A stretch of 64,000 nt of DNA from Paramagnetospirillum magneticum AMB-1 (GCF_000009985.1 NC_007626.1:3899943-3963942), one strand, 5' to 3'. Positions 15,289 through 24,220 are shown, numbered from the stretch's first letter. A program made the numbers and translations. The notes: generated by a model not told the origin, from the sequence alone.

Positions 15289-15371
15289 GCATACAAATGC
15301 GGGAATAACTTTTTCAACGAGTCACATTGCGATTCTTTTGTTGAAAATTGCGACTTGCGCGGCTTGTATGC
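15289..15371. promoter_or_regulatory. nested inverted repeats upstream of the PraR-like regulator
   Basis: The outer arms are GCATACAA (15289-15296) and TTGTATGC (15364-15371). The inner arms are TTTTCAAC (15311-15318) and GTTGAAAA (15340-15347). Both dyads are centred within a base of each other (15329-15330), and the region is AT-richer than its surroundings. It ends 44 bases before the regulator's start codon. It is probably a multi-site operator, possibly for autoregulation. Confidence 0.5.
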
Positions 15372-15415
15372 ACAGTCCCAAATAGGGGCCGTTACAACCT
15401 CAGCGGAGGCGCGCA

Positions 15416-15883
15416 ATGGATACCACACGTCAATCAAGCCGGGGAAGGACGCCGGGCGGCCGCCCCAATCCCATCGATGTGCATGTGGGCAGCCGGCTTC
15501 GCCTGCGGCGAACCCTGATGGGTCTCAGCCAGGAAGCCTTGGGAGAGGCGCTGGGTCTCACGTTTCAGCAGATCCAGAAATATGAGCGCGGTGCCAACCG
15601 GATCGGAGCCTCGCGGCTGTTCGATCTGTCCCGAGCCCTTGAAGTGCCGGTGGAATATTTCTACGACGAAATGTCACCCGACGTCATGGCGGCCAGCCCG
15701 CGCCATATGGTACGCGCCACCCAGGAGCCGGTTCCGCAGCAGATCGACCCCATGAGCAAGCGCGAAACCCTCGATCTGGTCCGCACCTACTACAAGATCG
15801 GCGACCCCAACGTGCGCAAGCGCGTCTACGAACTGGCCCGCGCCCTGGCGCTCCATACCGGAGGACGGCGGGAGGGCGGCTGA
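15416..15883 (+). CDS. Cro/CI-type (XRE) transcriptional regulator, PraR/PhrR-like
   Basis: A 155-residue DNA-binding protein. The helix-turn-helix domain (~residues 22-82: 'VGSRLRLRRTLMGLSQEALGEALG', 'TFQQIQKYERGANRIGASRL') is followed by a short C-terminal alpha-helical part ('SKRETLDLVRTYYKIGDPNVRKRVYELARAL'). This layout, including 'EVPVEYFYDEM', is typical of a widespread alphaproteobacterial family that includes the rhizobial regulators PraR and PhrR, involved in stress, quorum-sensing or stationary-phase control. The targets here are unknown. The gene is preceded by nested palindromes that may be its own operator. Confidence 0.85.
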   Translation: MDTTRQSSRGRTPGGRPNPIDVHVGSRLRLRRTLMGLSQEALGEALGLTFQQIQKYERGANRIGASRLFDLSRALEVPVEYFYDEMSPDVMAASPRHMVRATQEPVPQQIDPMSKRETLDLVRTYYKIGDPNVRKRVYELARALALHTGGRREGG

Positions 15884-15906
15884 CCGCCCTCGGCCGCATG
15901 GCGGCC

Positions 15907-15933
15907 GGGATCCTGCCGACAGGGCGGGATCCC
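15907..15933. terminator. possible hairpin between convergent genes
   Basis: GGGATCC (15907-15913) pairs with GGATCCC (15927-15933) across a 13-base loop that can pair further. It sits exactly between the convergent regulator and diguanylate cyclase genes. There is no clear U-tract, so termination is only suggested. Confidence 0.35.
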
Positions 15934-17616
15934 TTACGCCGTTGTCCCAGCCCCCGCCTCGAAGAAGCGACAGCATCGCCCGCCTCGCTCCTTGGCCTGG
16001 TACATGGCGGAATCCGCGTGGCGCAGCAGCAGCGAGGCGGTCTCCCCATGCTCGGGATAACAGGCGATACCGATGCTGGCCGACAGATTCTGGGGCGGAT
16101 CAGTGATGGAGTAGGGCACCCCCAGAGCCGCCTGAATCTTTTCAGCCACCTGGCGGACGTCGCTGGCCTGCGGTTGATCGAAAAGCAGCACGATGAACTC
16201 GTCGCCCCCCTGGCGGATGACCACATCGGCTTCGCGGACCGTCTGCTGCAGACGGCGCGCCGCGTCCTTCAGCACCAGATCGCCCACCTCGTGGCCCAGG
16301 GTATCGTTGACATCCTTGAATTGATCCAAATCGATGAAGAGCACGGCCATCCCACGCCCCGTCCGCTTCGCCCTGGCGATGCCGTGTCCGATGAACTGGT
16401 CGAGAACGATGCGGCTGAACAGACCTGTCAGGACATCGTGAGTGGCCAGATATTCCACCTGCTGGCGGCTGGCCCGATTGCGCCGGCTGCGTTCGCGATC
16501 GACCCAGTGATGGGTGGCGAAGCCGGCCAGGATGATCACCAGCGTCCCCATGGCGCCCGCCAGGCTGAACTGCCACAGCCGGTCCTCGTCCATGGTGGCC
16601 AAGCGGTCCACCGGCGCCAAGACGGTCAGGGCGAGATCATCGTCGGGCAGGATGGTTGAAAGGCGGATGTAAGGCACACCATCTGCCCCCCAGCGATACA
16701 GGTTGGGGTGGTCGGGCGCCCCCCACGGCACGATGGGCAACTCGACGAACTCGGACCGCTTGTAGCGGGCGATCCTCTCCTGCGGGGACAGCCCCACCAC
16801 GCCCGCGCCCGGCAGCGTGGACATCTCCAGCCCCTTGTCCTGGGCCAGGATCACCACGCCGTAATTGTCGCTGACGAAGGCGTTGGCCTGGTTGACCCAG
16901 GACGCCAGATAGGGAATGTCGACCTTCAGGGCCATCACGCCAAGAATGCGGTTGCCGTCGCGAACCGGGGCGGAGAAGAACAGGCCCGGAATGTTGGTAT
17001 TGCGCCCCAGCGCGAACTGGTGCCCGAACCGCCCGGCCATGGCCTCGGAGAAATAGGTCCTGTCCCGATAATTGGTCCCGACGAAGCTCTCGGGGCGGTC
17101 GTGATTGCTGGCGGCCACGGCATCGCCGGCGGGATTGATCAGCCAGATGACGCTGATCCCGGCAATGTCGCCCACCGATGCTGCAAGCGAACGGTTCAGC
17201 CGGTCAAGCTGCGGGTCGGACGACAGACCGCTCCGGCGCCGGTCTTGGGACAGCGGGCGCGGTTCGAGAGGATCACCGTACCGGCGCAGGGCGTCCACCA
17301 CCTCCCGATCGCGGCCCAGAGCCGATGGAATGCCGTGGAAGACCGCCAGTGTCCGCTGAAGACCCTGGGTCATGTCGTCGATGCTCAGGTGGACGTCGTG
17401 GTCCACTTGGGCCAGTGATTCCCTGGCCCGCCAGACCACATACTCGCCCGACACCAGCCAGCAGGCCACCAGCCACAGGGCCACGGCCGAACAGGTCAGC
17501 ATCAGGAAACGGCGACCCAGCCCGGGCTCGGCGCGAAACTCCAGCACCACTCCCGCCGGACCACCCCGGCCGTCTCCGGGATTGCGGGAAATGGCAATGG
17601 GAAGCTCGGTTTCCAT
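15934..17616 (-). CDS. membrane diguanylate cyclase with periplasmic double-Cache sensor
   Basis: A 560-residue inner-membrane enzyme predicted to make cyclic di-GMP. TM1 is ~36-58; a periplasmic Cache sensor ~60-345 contains 'SNHDRPESFVGTNYRDRTYFSEAM', typical of dCache; TM2 is ~350-371. The GGDEF domain (~395-550) carries 'DLDQFKDVNDTLGHEVGD', the active-site loop 'RQGGDEFIV' and an RxxD inhibitory site (READ) five residues before it, so it should be active and feedback-inhibited. It is divergent from a PAS histidine kinase starting 189 bases away. The ligand of the sensor is unknown. Confidence 0.9.
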   Translation of the reverse strand: METELPIAISRNPGDGRGGPAGVVLEFRAEPGLGRRFLMLTCSAVALWLVACWLVSGEYVVWRARESLAQVDHDVHLSIDDMTQGLQRTLAVFHGIPSALGRDREVVDALRRYGDPLEPRPLSQDRRRSGLSSDPQLDRLNRSLAASVGDIAGISVIWLINPAGDAVAASNHDRPESFVGTNYRDRTYFSEAMAGRFGHQFALGRNTNIPGLFFSAPVRDGNRILGVMALKVDIPYLASWVNQANAFVSDNYGVVILAQDKGLEMSTLPGAGVVGLSPQERIARYKRSEFVELPIVPWGAPDHPNLYRWGADGVPYIRLSTILPDDDLALTVLAPVDRLATMDEDRLWQFSLAGAMGTLVIILAGFATHHWVDRERSRRNRASRQQVEYLATHDVLTGLFSRIVLDQFIGHGIARAKRTGRGMAVLFIDLDQFKDVNDTLGHEVGDLVLKDAARRLQQTVREADVVIRQGGDEFIVLLFDQPQASDVRQVAEKIQAALGVPYSITDPPQNLSASIGIACYPEHGETASLLLRHADSAMYQAKERGGRCCRFFEAGAGTTA

Positions 17617-17773
17617 GCCCCGTCCCCCCTCCTTCCGCCTTGGAAAATAGTCTGCGGAGAGGCCACGAATCTACGCATTCCGGAGAGAGGTGGAAATGAA
17701 AAAGCGAGACGGCGCGCAATACCCGCGCCGGATCGGGAATTGGTTTGCCTAGGCCAGCCACAAACCCTGGGGT

Positions 17774-17792
17774 ATAGTTTCGCGGTAACTAT
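17774..17792. promoter_or_regulatory. palindrome overlapping a -10-like box before the histidine kinase
   Basis: ATAGTT (17774-17779) and AACTAT (17787-17792) form a perfect 6-bp dyad. TATAGT at 17773-17778 resembles a -10 box, 26 bases before the start codon at 17805. A good -35 at proper spacing was not found, so both promoter and operator roles are tentative. Confidence 0.3.
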
Positions 17793-17804
17793 CCTGGGGT
17801 CCGA

Positions 17805-19850
17805 ATGCCTTCCGGCCACAAATCCTCGCCACTCGCCGGATTACGCCCTCGGGGAATTTGGGGGTTGTCCGTCAGCCTGACCCTGCTGCTGATCATTCTG
17901 ACCGGAATACAGCTCCAGACCGGCTATCGGCGAACCATCCAGACGGCCAGCGCCAATCTCGCCGACACCGCCCGGGTCACCGAGGAGCAGGTGCGCGGCA
18001 GCCTGCGGGTGGTGCGCCTGATGCTGCGCGCCATCGCCGAGGCGCCACGCGACGACACCAACGCGCTCAGACGCTTCATGGCCACCCGAACCAGAATCGT
18101 CCCCGAAATCCGCCAGGCCTTCATCGTCAATGCCGATGGCATCGTCACCATCGCCACCCTTCCCCAGGTGGAGGGACGGGACACAAGCGAAAGATCGTTC
18201 TTCCGGAATGCGCGGGAGTTGCCGCCGGCCCGCGATCTTTTCGTCTCAGAGCCCCTGCCCATCGGCCAGAACAACAGCCTGGTGATCATGGTCTCCATGC
18301 CGCTTTCCGGCCCCGACGGCCAGTTCGACGGCATCGTAGCGGTCTCACTCGAGCTGGGCTATTTCCAGACCCTGTTGCAATCGGTGCACAGTGGCGAGGA
18401 GGGGGCGGGCGCATTGCTGGTTACCCCGGAAGGCGACATCATCGACCGCGACCCCGAGCCCGAGCTCTATGTGGGCAAGAACATCGCCAAGGGCGGCGCC
18501 TTCTCCATGCACCGCAAGGCCGGCGGAACGGCGAACACCTTCGTGCACGTCACCGCCACCGATGGGAAAGAGAAGGTGTCGGCCGTCCGCTCCCTGTCCG
18601 AGCCGGCCCTGCCGCCCCTGGTGGTGATCGTCGGCCGCCCGTTGGACGGCGTGCTGGCGCCGTGGCGCGCCGAGGCACTGACCATGGCTGCGGTGGTGGG
18701 AACCTTGGTTATCGCCATTCTCGGCCTCACCGCCCTGCTCAACCGGCACCTTGTCGCCCTCCGGGCCAGCGAGGAGCGCTATCGCGGACTGATCGAGACC
18801 CAGAACGATCTGGTGGTCCGGCTTACCCCCGATGACCGCCTGGTATTCGTCAACGAGGCCTTTGCCCGCAGCCATGGCCTGGACGCCGCCCAGGCTGTCG
18901 GCCGGTCGTGGCGGACCTTCGTCCACGAGGAGGATCAGCCGGCCACCGCCCAGGCTCTCGCCACCGCCCTGTCGCCGCCGGCCTTCCGCGCAACGGTGGA
19001 ATGCCGCATGACGATGACCTGCGGCTTGCGCTGGGTTTCGTGGGAAGGGGCGGCTATCCGCGACATGTCGGGGAACATCGTGGAAATCCAGGCGGCTGGC
19101 CGCGACATCACCGAATGGGTGGAACACCGCGACCGCCAGGCGGAACTGCTGCGCAACCTGGACAAGTCCAACCGGGAACTGGAGCAGTTCGCCTACGTGG
19201 CCAGCCACGACCTGCGCGAGCCGCTGCGCATGATCTCCAGCTATCTCGGCCTGCTGGGGCGGCGCTACACCGCCCTGCTGGACGAGGATGGCCGCCAGTT
19301 CATGGAATTCGCCCGCGACGGGGCCAAGCGCATGGACCAGATGGTCCTCGATCTGCTGGAGTTCTCCCGGGTCGGCCGCCTGCGGGACGGCCTCGGCACC
19401 GTGTCTCTCGGCGAGGCGGCATCCATCGCCATTCTGAATCTCGCCCTTCCCATCAAGGAAAGCGGCGGCACCGTTACCGTTGCTCCGGACCTGCCGGAGA
19501 TCACGGGGGCCAGGGGTGAGATGATCCGCCTGATGCAGAACCTGATCGGCAATGCGGTGAAATATCGCCAGCCCGGGCGCCCGCTGACGGTAACCGTCTC
19601 GGCGGAACGCAATCATGACGGCTGGACCCTGACCGTCGCCGATAACGGCATCGGCATCCCTCCCGACGGCTTCGAGCGGATCTTCGACATCTTCCAGCGC
19701 CTGCACTCCCGCGCCGATTACGAGGGCACCGGCATCGGGCTGGCGGTCTGCCGCAAGATCGTCGAGCATCACGGCGGCCGAATCTGGGTGGAATCAGTGC
19801 CCGGAGAGGGATCGAGGTTCCGCTTCACCTTGCCCGGGGGCCAGGCCTGA
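17805..19850 (+). CDS. sensor histidine kinase with Cache and PAS domains
   Basis: A 681-residue kinase. TM1 is ~22-42; a periplasmic Cache-type sensor ~43-285 ('VEGRDTSERSFFRNAREL', 'VSMPLSGPDGQFDGIVAVSLEL'); TM2 ~291-312; a PAS domain ~320-440; HisKA with 'YVASHDLREPLRMISSYLGLL'; and HATPase_c with 'NLIGNAVKYR', 'DNGIGIP' and 'GTGIGLAVCRKIVEHHGG'. The kinase core resembles the phytochrome-type Cph1/bacteriophytochrome class, which usually signals to a free-standing CheY-like regulator. No such partner adjoins it. Its stop abuts the stop of convergent cysW with no gap. Confidence 0.9.
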   Translation: MPSGHKSSPLAGLRPRGIWGLSVSLTLLLIILTGIQLQTGYRRTIQTASANLADTARVTEEQVRGSLRVVRLMLRAIAEAPRDDTNALRRFMATRTRIVPEIRQAFIVNADGIVTIATLPQVEGRDTSERSFFRNARELPPARDLFVSEPLPIGQNNSLVIMVSMPLSGPDGQFDGIVAVSLELGYFQTLLQSVHSGEEGAGALLVTPEGDIIDRDPEPELYVGKNIAKGGAFSMHRKAGGTANTFVHVTATDGKEKVSAVRSLSEPALPPLVVIVGRPLDGVLAPWRAEALTMAAVVGTLVIAILGLTALLNRHLVALRASEERYRGLIETQNDLVVRLTPDDRLVFVNEAFARSHGLDAAQAVGRSWRTFVHEEDQPATAQALATALSPPAFRATVECRMTMTCGLRWVSWEGAAIRDMSGNIVEIQAAGRDITEWVEHRDRQAELLRNLDKSNRELEQFAYVASHDLREPLRMISSYLGLLGRRYTALLDEDGRQFMEFARDGAKRMDQMVLDLLEFSRVGRLRDGLGTVSLGEAASIAILNLALPIKESGGTVTVAPDLPEITGARGEMIRLMQNLIGNAVKYRQPGRPLTVTVSAERNHDGWTLTVADNGIGIPPDGFERIFDIFQRLHSRADYEGTGIGLAVCRKIVEHHGGRIWVESVPGEGSRFRFTLPGGQA

Positions 19851-20723
19851 TCATCCCTGGCGCTCGGCCAGGGTGTCCTCGATCTCGCGGTCGTAGAAGC
19901 GCTCGACCAGCAGCTTCAGCCCCAGGGTCACCAGGGCCAGCAGGGTCAGCACCGACGCCGCGGCGAAGGCCCCCGAACTGTCATAGTCGTGATACAGCAG
20001 ATCGATCTGCAGCGGCAGGGTCATGGTCTCGCCCCGCACCTGGCCCGACACCACCGAGACGGCGCCGAATTCGCCCAGCGAACGGGCGGCGCAAAGGATG
20101 ATGCCGTAAAACAGCGCCCATTTGACGTTGGGCAGCGTCACCCGCAGGAAGATGGACAGCCCCCCCGCCCCCAGGGTCAGGGCGGCTTCCTCGTCATCGG
20201 TGCCCTGCAGCTGCATCAGCGGCAAAAGCTCGCGGGCGATGAACGGGCTGGTGACGAACAGGGTGGCGATGACGATGCCCGGCAGCGCGAACATCACCTT
20301 GATGTCGTGCTCCTCCAGCCAGGGTCCCAGCAGGCCGGAGCCGCCATAGACCATCAGGGCGGCGACGCCGGCGACGATGGGCGACACCGAGAACGGCGCC
20401 TCCACCAGGGCCACCAGCCATTTCTTGCCCTTGAAGCGGAACTTGGTCACTGCCCAGGCCACCGCCAGCCCGTAGACGGCGTTGACGGGCACCACCACCG
20501 CCACCACCACCAGGGACAGGCCGATGGCGTGCAGGGTCTCGGGATGGCTGACCGCCGCCCACCACGCCGCCCAGCCCTTGGACAGGGCCTGGGCGAAGAT
20601 CACCGCCATGGGCACCATCAGGAAGCCCAGGGCCAGCAGCCCGGCCAGCCCGATCAGCAGGGCGCGCCGGGCACCGCCGGGACGACGGCGGGGAACGTGG
20701 TGAACGGCCATGGCGGGAATCAT
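19851..20723 (-). CDS. cysW: sulfate/thiosulfate ABC transporter permease CysW
   Basis: A 290-residue inner-membrane permease with about six helices and the conserved cytoplasmic EAA loop 'DDEEAALTLGAGGLSIFLRVTLPNVKWAL', which contacts the ATPase. 'SLGEFGAVSVVSGQ' is typical of CysW. The ATG at 20723 lies 4 bases after the restored stop of cysT, as expected for the sbp-cysT-cysW order. In most bacteria cysA, the ATPase, comes next; here cysW is the last gene of the operon and a convergent kinase follows immediately. Confidence 0.93.
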   Translation of the reverse strand: MIPAMAVHHVPRRRPGGARRALLIGLAGLLALGFLMVPMAVIFAQALSKGWAAWWAAVSHPETLHAIGLSLVVVAVVVPVNAVYGLAVAWAVTKFRFKGKKWLVALVEAPFSVSPIVAGVAALMVYGGSGLLGPWLEEHDIKVMFALPGIVIATLFVTSPFIARELLPLMQLQGTDDEEAALTLGAGGLSIFLRVTLPNVKWALFYGIILCAARSLGEFGAVSVVSGQVRGETMTLPLQIDLLYHDYDSSGAFAAASVLTLLALVTLGLKLLVERFYDREIEDTLAERQG

Positions 20724-20727
20724 CGTC

Positions 20728-21556
20728 TCACCCCTTTGCCAGGTAGCGCTGCTGCCAGGCCTGGATGCCGTTGGTCAGCAGCATGGTGACGAAGGCGAAG
20801 GCCAGCACCACGGTGGCGATGGCGGTGGCCGAGCCGAATTCGTATTCCTCCAGCTTGATGAAGATCAGCAGGGCGGCGATCTCGGTCTCGAACGGGCGGT
20901 TGCCGGCGATGAAGATGATGGCGCCGAACTCGCCCAGGCAGCGGGCGAAGGCCAGGGGACATGCCGGCCAGCAGCGATGGCGCCAGGGTGGGCAGGATCA
21001 CCTTCAGGAAAATCTGCATCTCGGAAGCGCCCAGGGTGCGGGCCGCCTCCTCGGTCTCGGTCTCCAGTTCCTCGATCACCGGCTGCACGCTTCGCACCAC
21101 GAAGGGCAGGCTGGTGAAGGCCATGGCGATGGCGATACCCGGCTGGGCATGGACCACCTTGAAGCCCAGGGGCTCCAGATGCTGACCCACCCAGCCGTTG
21201 GGAGCGAAGGCGGCGGCCAGGGCCAGGCCCGCCACGGCGGTGGGCATGGCGAAGGGCAGGTCAATCAGGGCGTCCAGCAGGTTGCGCCCGGCGAACTGAT
21301 AGCGGGCCAGCACCCAGGCGAACAGCAGCCCGGCCAGACCGTTGAAGATCACCGCCTCGGCCGCCGACACCAGGGTGACCTGATAGGCGGCCAGGGCGCG
21401 CGGCCCGGTGGTGGCGGCGATGAAACCCTCCAGGCTCATGCCCGCCGCCTTGACCAGCATGGCGCCCAGGGGCAGCAGGACGATCAGGCCGAGATAGGCC
21501 AGCGTCATACCCATGGTCAACGAGAAGCCGGGCAAAAGCCTGCGGGCGCGCATCAT
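20728..21556 (-). pseudogene. cysT: sulfate ABC transporter permease CysT, frameshifted
   Basis: The first ~198 residues match CysT/CysU: about five helices and the EAA loop 'EEAARTLGASEMQIFLKVILPTLAPSLLAG'. In the run of four G on the plus strand at 20955-20958 the frame slips. Read directly, the protein continues as Arg/His-rich nonsense to a stop at 20720. If one base of that run is removed, the frame continues as 'MSLAFARCLGEFGAIIFIAG', then 'ETEIAALLIFIKLEEYEFG' and ends 'QRYLAKG' at 20728. That is a perfect CysT C-terminus with normal spacing to cysW. It is either a recent one-base insertion or a sequencing error. The coordinates given are for the restored gene. Confidence 0.85.
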
Positions 21557-21585
21557 GCAAACTCCGGTGGGACCTGTCTGGCCAT

Positions 21586-21609
21586 CACCCGGCGGAGCAC
21601 CGCCGGGTG
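21586..21609. terminator. intercistronic hairpin between sbp and cysT
   Basis: A perfect 10-bp stem (CACCCGGCGG / CCGCCGGGTG) with an AGCA loop. On the minus strand it follows the sbp stop by 34 bases and precedes the cysT start by 29 bases. It lacks a U-tract, so it more likely protects the sbp message or attenuates read-through, which would give more binding protein than permease. Confidence 0.55.
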
Positions 21610-21643
21610 AGAGACCTTTTAGCCGGATCGCGCCGGAGACGCA

Positions 21644-22660
21644 TCACTTCTTACCGAAGACCTGATCGAAGATTCCGCCCTCGGCGAAGTGGATCTTCTG
21701 GATGTTGTCCCAGCCGCCGAACAGCTCGGTGGTGTACAGGCGCACCTTGGGGAAGGCGGCCGCATGCCGGGCCGCCACCTTCTCCGAGCGCACCCGGTAG
21801 AAGTTTTTGGCCAGGATCTCCTGTCCGTCATCGGAATACAGGAAGTCGAGATAGGCCTTGGCGGTCTTGGCCGAGCCCTTCTTGGCCGCCACCTTGTCCA
21901 CCACCGCCACCGGGAATTCGGCCAGGATGCTGACCGGCGGGATCACGCCTTCCACCTTGTCGGCGCCGAATTCCTTGATCACGCCGCCCACCTCGGCCTC
22001 GAAGGTGACCAGCACGTCGCCGGTGGCCCGCTCGACGAAGGTGGTGGTGGCGCCACGGCCGCCGGTGTCGAACACCGGCACGTTGGCCACCAGCTTGCGG
22101 ATGAATTCCTTGGCCTGGACCTGATCGCCCTTGGCCGCCTCCAGCGCGAAGGCATAGGCCGCCAGATAGGTGTAGCGGCCGTTGCCCGAGGTCTTGGGGT
22201 TGGGGAACACCACCTTCACATCCGGGCGGACCAGATCGTCCCAGTTCCTGATGTTCTTGGGGTTGCCCTTTCGCACCACGAAGGCCGGCAGCGAGTAATA
22301 GGGCGAGGCGCCACTGGGAAAGGCGGTCTGCCAGTCCTTGCGCACGAAGCCCTTGTCGGCCAGGACCTGGACGTCGGTCACCTGGTTGAAGGTCACCACG
22401 TCGGCGGGCAGGCCTTCGAGGATGGCGCGGGCCTGCTTGGACGAGCCGGCGTGGCTCTGCTTGATCTCGATGGCTTTGCCGTCGGCGAGCTTGCCCGCCG
22501 GGGTGGCCTGGAAGGCGGGGTTGATCTGCTGGAACAGTTCGCGGGCGATGTCGTAGGACACGTTCAGCAACTCGCCCGGCACCTTGTCCTCGGCCGAGGC
22601 CCCGGCCGGAACCAGGGCCAAGGCCGCCAGGACGGCGAGAGTGGGAAAGCGCAAAGCCAT
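21644..22660 (-). CDS. sbp: periplasmic sulfate-binding protein
   Basis: A 338-residue periplasmic binding protein of the Sbp/CysP family with a signal peptide (about residues 1-23, ending ASA). Family motifs include 'LLNVSYDIARELFQQINPAF', 'SHAGSSKQARAILEGLPADVVTFNQVTDV', 'GNPKNIRNWDDLVRPDVKVVFPNPKTSGNGR' and 'RGATTTFVERATGDVLVTFEAE'. I prefer the ATG at 22660, which has GGAG six bases upstream; an ATG at 22672 is also in frame. It delivers sulfate or thiosulfate to the CysTW permease encoded downstream. The gene is divergent from a diguanylate cyclase across an AT-rich control region. Confidence 0.93.
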   Translation of the reverse strand: MALRFPTLAVLAALALVPAGASAEDKVPGELLNVSYDIARELFQQINPAFQATPAGKLADGKAIEIKQSHAGSSKQARAILEGLPADVVTFNQVTDVQVLADKGFVRKDWQTAFPSGASPYYSLPAFVVRKGNPKNIRNWDDLVRPDVKVVFPNPKTSGNGRYTYLAAYAFALEAAKGDQVQAKEFIRKLVANVPVFDTGGRGATTTFVERATGDVLVTFEAEVGGVIKEFGADKVEGVIPPVSILAEFPVAVVDKVAAKKGSAKTAKAYLDFLYSDDGQEILAKNFYRVRSEKVAARHAAAFPKVRLYTTELFGGWDNIQKIHFAEGGIFDQVFGKK

Positions 22661-22866
22661 GGGAAACTCCATTCGGTGATCCTTGGGTTAAAACACGAAT
22701 ATCATGTGTCGTTTATTTTAAAAATACATTTTTTATGAGTTATTTCGGCGAGGATACGCATCTTCACCTAAAGGTGATAGAGCGCCCCGTCACCAGACGC
22801 TCATTGACTCCGCACGTATCCTTGGGAATAAGCTTGTGGGGAATACTTTTGGAGAAGGCCCTTCAC

Positions 22867-23895
22867 GTGTCGATCACGCCGGAATCGATTCTATCATCTG
22901 TTGTGCTGCTGACCGAGCAGCGCAGCCAGAAGCACCTGGAAGACTGCCTGACCGCGACCCTGGCGGAGTTGGCCGCCCTGCCGTTCTGCGGCATCTGCAC
23001 CCCCATGCCCACCGCCAACGGCATCTTCATCGACTGGGCCGCCAGCCGCAGCAGCGGCGGCAGCGCGCCCTCGGATGAATTGCAGGAAATCGGCACCGAC
23101 CCCCTGCTGCTGGACTGCATGGCCCTGGGGACCGAACGCAGCGAGACCATGGCCGACGACAGCATCCGCCGCGCCCACCCGGTGGTCGACGACCGCGGCA
23201 AGGTCTGCGCCTTCCTGGTAACCCGCACCAATCCCGGCCAGACCGAGCCCGAGGCGCTGATCAAGGGCTTCGTCGCCATCTACCGCAACTACCTGACCGT
23301 CCTGTGGGACGCAGCGCGCGACACCCTGACGGGGCTGAAGAACCGCAAGACCTTCGACGAGAACTTCAGCTCCATCGTCCTCGAAAGCCGCCACATCGAT
23401 GTGTCGTTCAACGGCAACCGGCGCGAAGCCCATCTGGATGGCCAGCACCACTGGCTGGGCATCATCGACATCGATCGCTTCAAGGCCATCAACGACACCC
23501 ACGGCCATGTGTTCGGCGACGAGGTGCTGCTGTTGCTGTCGGCCCTGATGCGCAAGGCCTTCCGCAGCGAGGATAAGCTCTTTCGCTTCGGGGGCGAGGA
23601 ATTCGTCGTCCTGCTGGCTCCCACCACCTTCTCGGCCGCCCAGGCGGTGTTCGAGCGCTTCCGCGCCACGGTGGCGGCTTTCGCCTTCCCGGAAGTGGAG
23701 CGCATCACGGTCAGCGCCGGCTTCGTGCGCATCGACTGCGACGACCTGCCCTCGGTGGTGATCGGCAACGCCGATCGCGCCCTGTACTACGCCAAAGCCC
23801 ACGGCCGCGACCAGGTCCGCTCGTTCGAGCAACTGGTGGCGGAGGGGGAATTGCCCTTCGAATGCCCCTCGCTTGCCAAGACCAAGCTATTCTGA
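22867..23895 (+). CDS. cytoplasmic diguanylate cyclase (GGDEF)
   Basis: About 342 residues. The N-terminal ~190 residues form an uncharacterised cytosolic region that includes the pair 'CGIC' and looks GAF-like in length and pattern. The GGDEF domain (~195-340) has 'TLTGLKNRKTF', 'IDIDRFKAINDTHGHVFGDEV' and the active loop 'RFGGEEFVV' with an RSED inhibitory site before it, so it should make c-di-GMP. I prefer the GTG at 22867, with GGAGAAGG upstream. The frame is open to an ATG at 22735, but that extra stretch has atypical codons for this genome and no ribosome-binding site. Confidence 0.85.
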   Translation: MSITPESILSSVVLLTEQRSQKHLEDCLTATLAELAALPFCGICTPMPTANGIFIDWAASRSSGGSAPSDELQEIGTDPLLLDCMALGTERSETMADDSIRRAHPVVDDRGKVCAFLVTRTNPGQTEPEALIKGFVAIYRNYLTVLWDAARDTLTGLKNRKTFDENFSSIVLESRHIDVSFNGNRREAHLDGQHHWLGIIDIDRFKAINDTHGHVFGDEVLLLLSALMRKAFRSEDKLFRFGGEEFVVLLAPTTFSAAQAVFERFRATVAAFAFPEVERITVSAGFVRIDCDDLPSVVIGNADRALYYAKAHGRDQVRSFEQLVAEGELPFECPSLAKTKLF

Positions 23896-23896
23896 C

Positions 23897-23924
23897 TTGA
23901 CTCTGCTGTCGGGATCAGTATGGT
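23897..23924 (+). promoter_or_regulatory. predicted rpmG promoter
   Basis: TTGACT (23897-23902), a 16-base spacer and TATGGT (23919-23924). It begins just after the stop of the preceding gene and 46 bases before the rpmG start codon. Confidence 0.5.
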
Positions 23925-23969
23925 GCGCGCCTCAAGTTTTCATCACCAACGCTGTTCGGGATTTTCGCC

Positions 23970-24137
23970 ATGGCCAAGCCTGCCACCATTCTCATCAAGC
24001 TGTTGAGCACCGCGGGGACGGGCTTCTTCTACGTGGCGAAGAAGAATCCCCGCAAGACGACCGAGAAGCTTGAATTCCGCAAGTACGATCCGGTCGTGCG
24101 CAAGCACGTCCAGTTCAAGGAAGCCAAGATCAAGTAG
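23970..24137 (+). CDS. rpmG: 50S ribosomal protein L33
   Basis: A 55-residue protein beginning MAKPATILIKLLSTAGTGFF and ending VQFKEAKIK. It is the zinc-free L33 form, with 'YVAKKNPRKTTEKLEFRKYDP' typical of proteobacteria. Length and sequence match the family over the whole protein. It has its own predicted promoter and a perfect terminator hairpin, so it appears monocistronic. Confidence 0.96.
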   Translation: MAKPATILIKLLSTAGTGFFYVAKKNPRKTTEKLEFRKYDPVVRKHVQFKEAKIK

Positions 24138-24177
24138 TCGGGCGCCGGTCGCAGGACCGGCAGCGACAGCAAGGATC

Positions 24178-24202
24178 AAAGGGCGCCTTCGGGCGCCCTT
24201 TT
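24178..24202 (+). terminator. rho-independent terminator of rpmG
   Basis: A 10-bp stem AAAGGGCGCC / GGCGCCCTTT closed by a UUCG tetraloop (24188-24191), followed by a T-rich tail. It lies 40 bases after the rpmG stop. Confidence 0.9.
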
Positions 24203-24220
24203 CTTTGTCCGCGACCGGGT

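Noticed and set aside
20720..20954. The Arg/His-rich C-terminus of CysT as read directly
   Set aside because: The +1/-1 corrected frame gives a perfect CysT end, so the direct reading is the product of a frameshift.
22693..22709. ACAC...GTGT dyad between sbp and the diguanylate cyclase gene as a CysB-type site
   Set aside because: Arms are only four bases and the centre does not pair; too weak to call an operator in AT-rich DNA.
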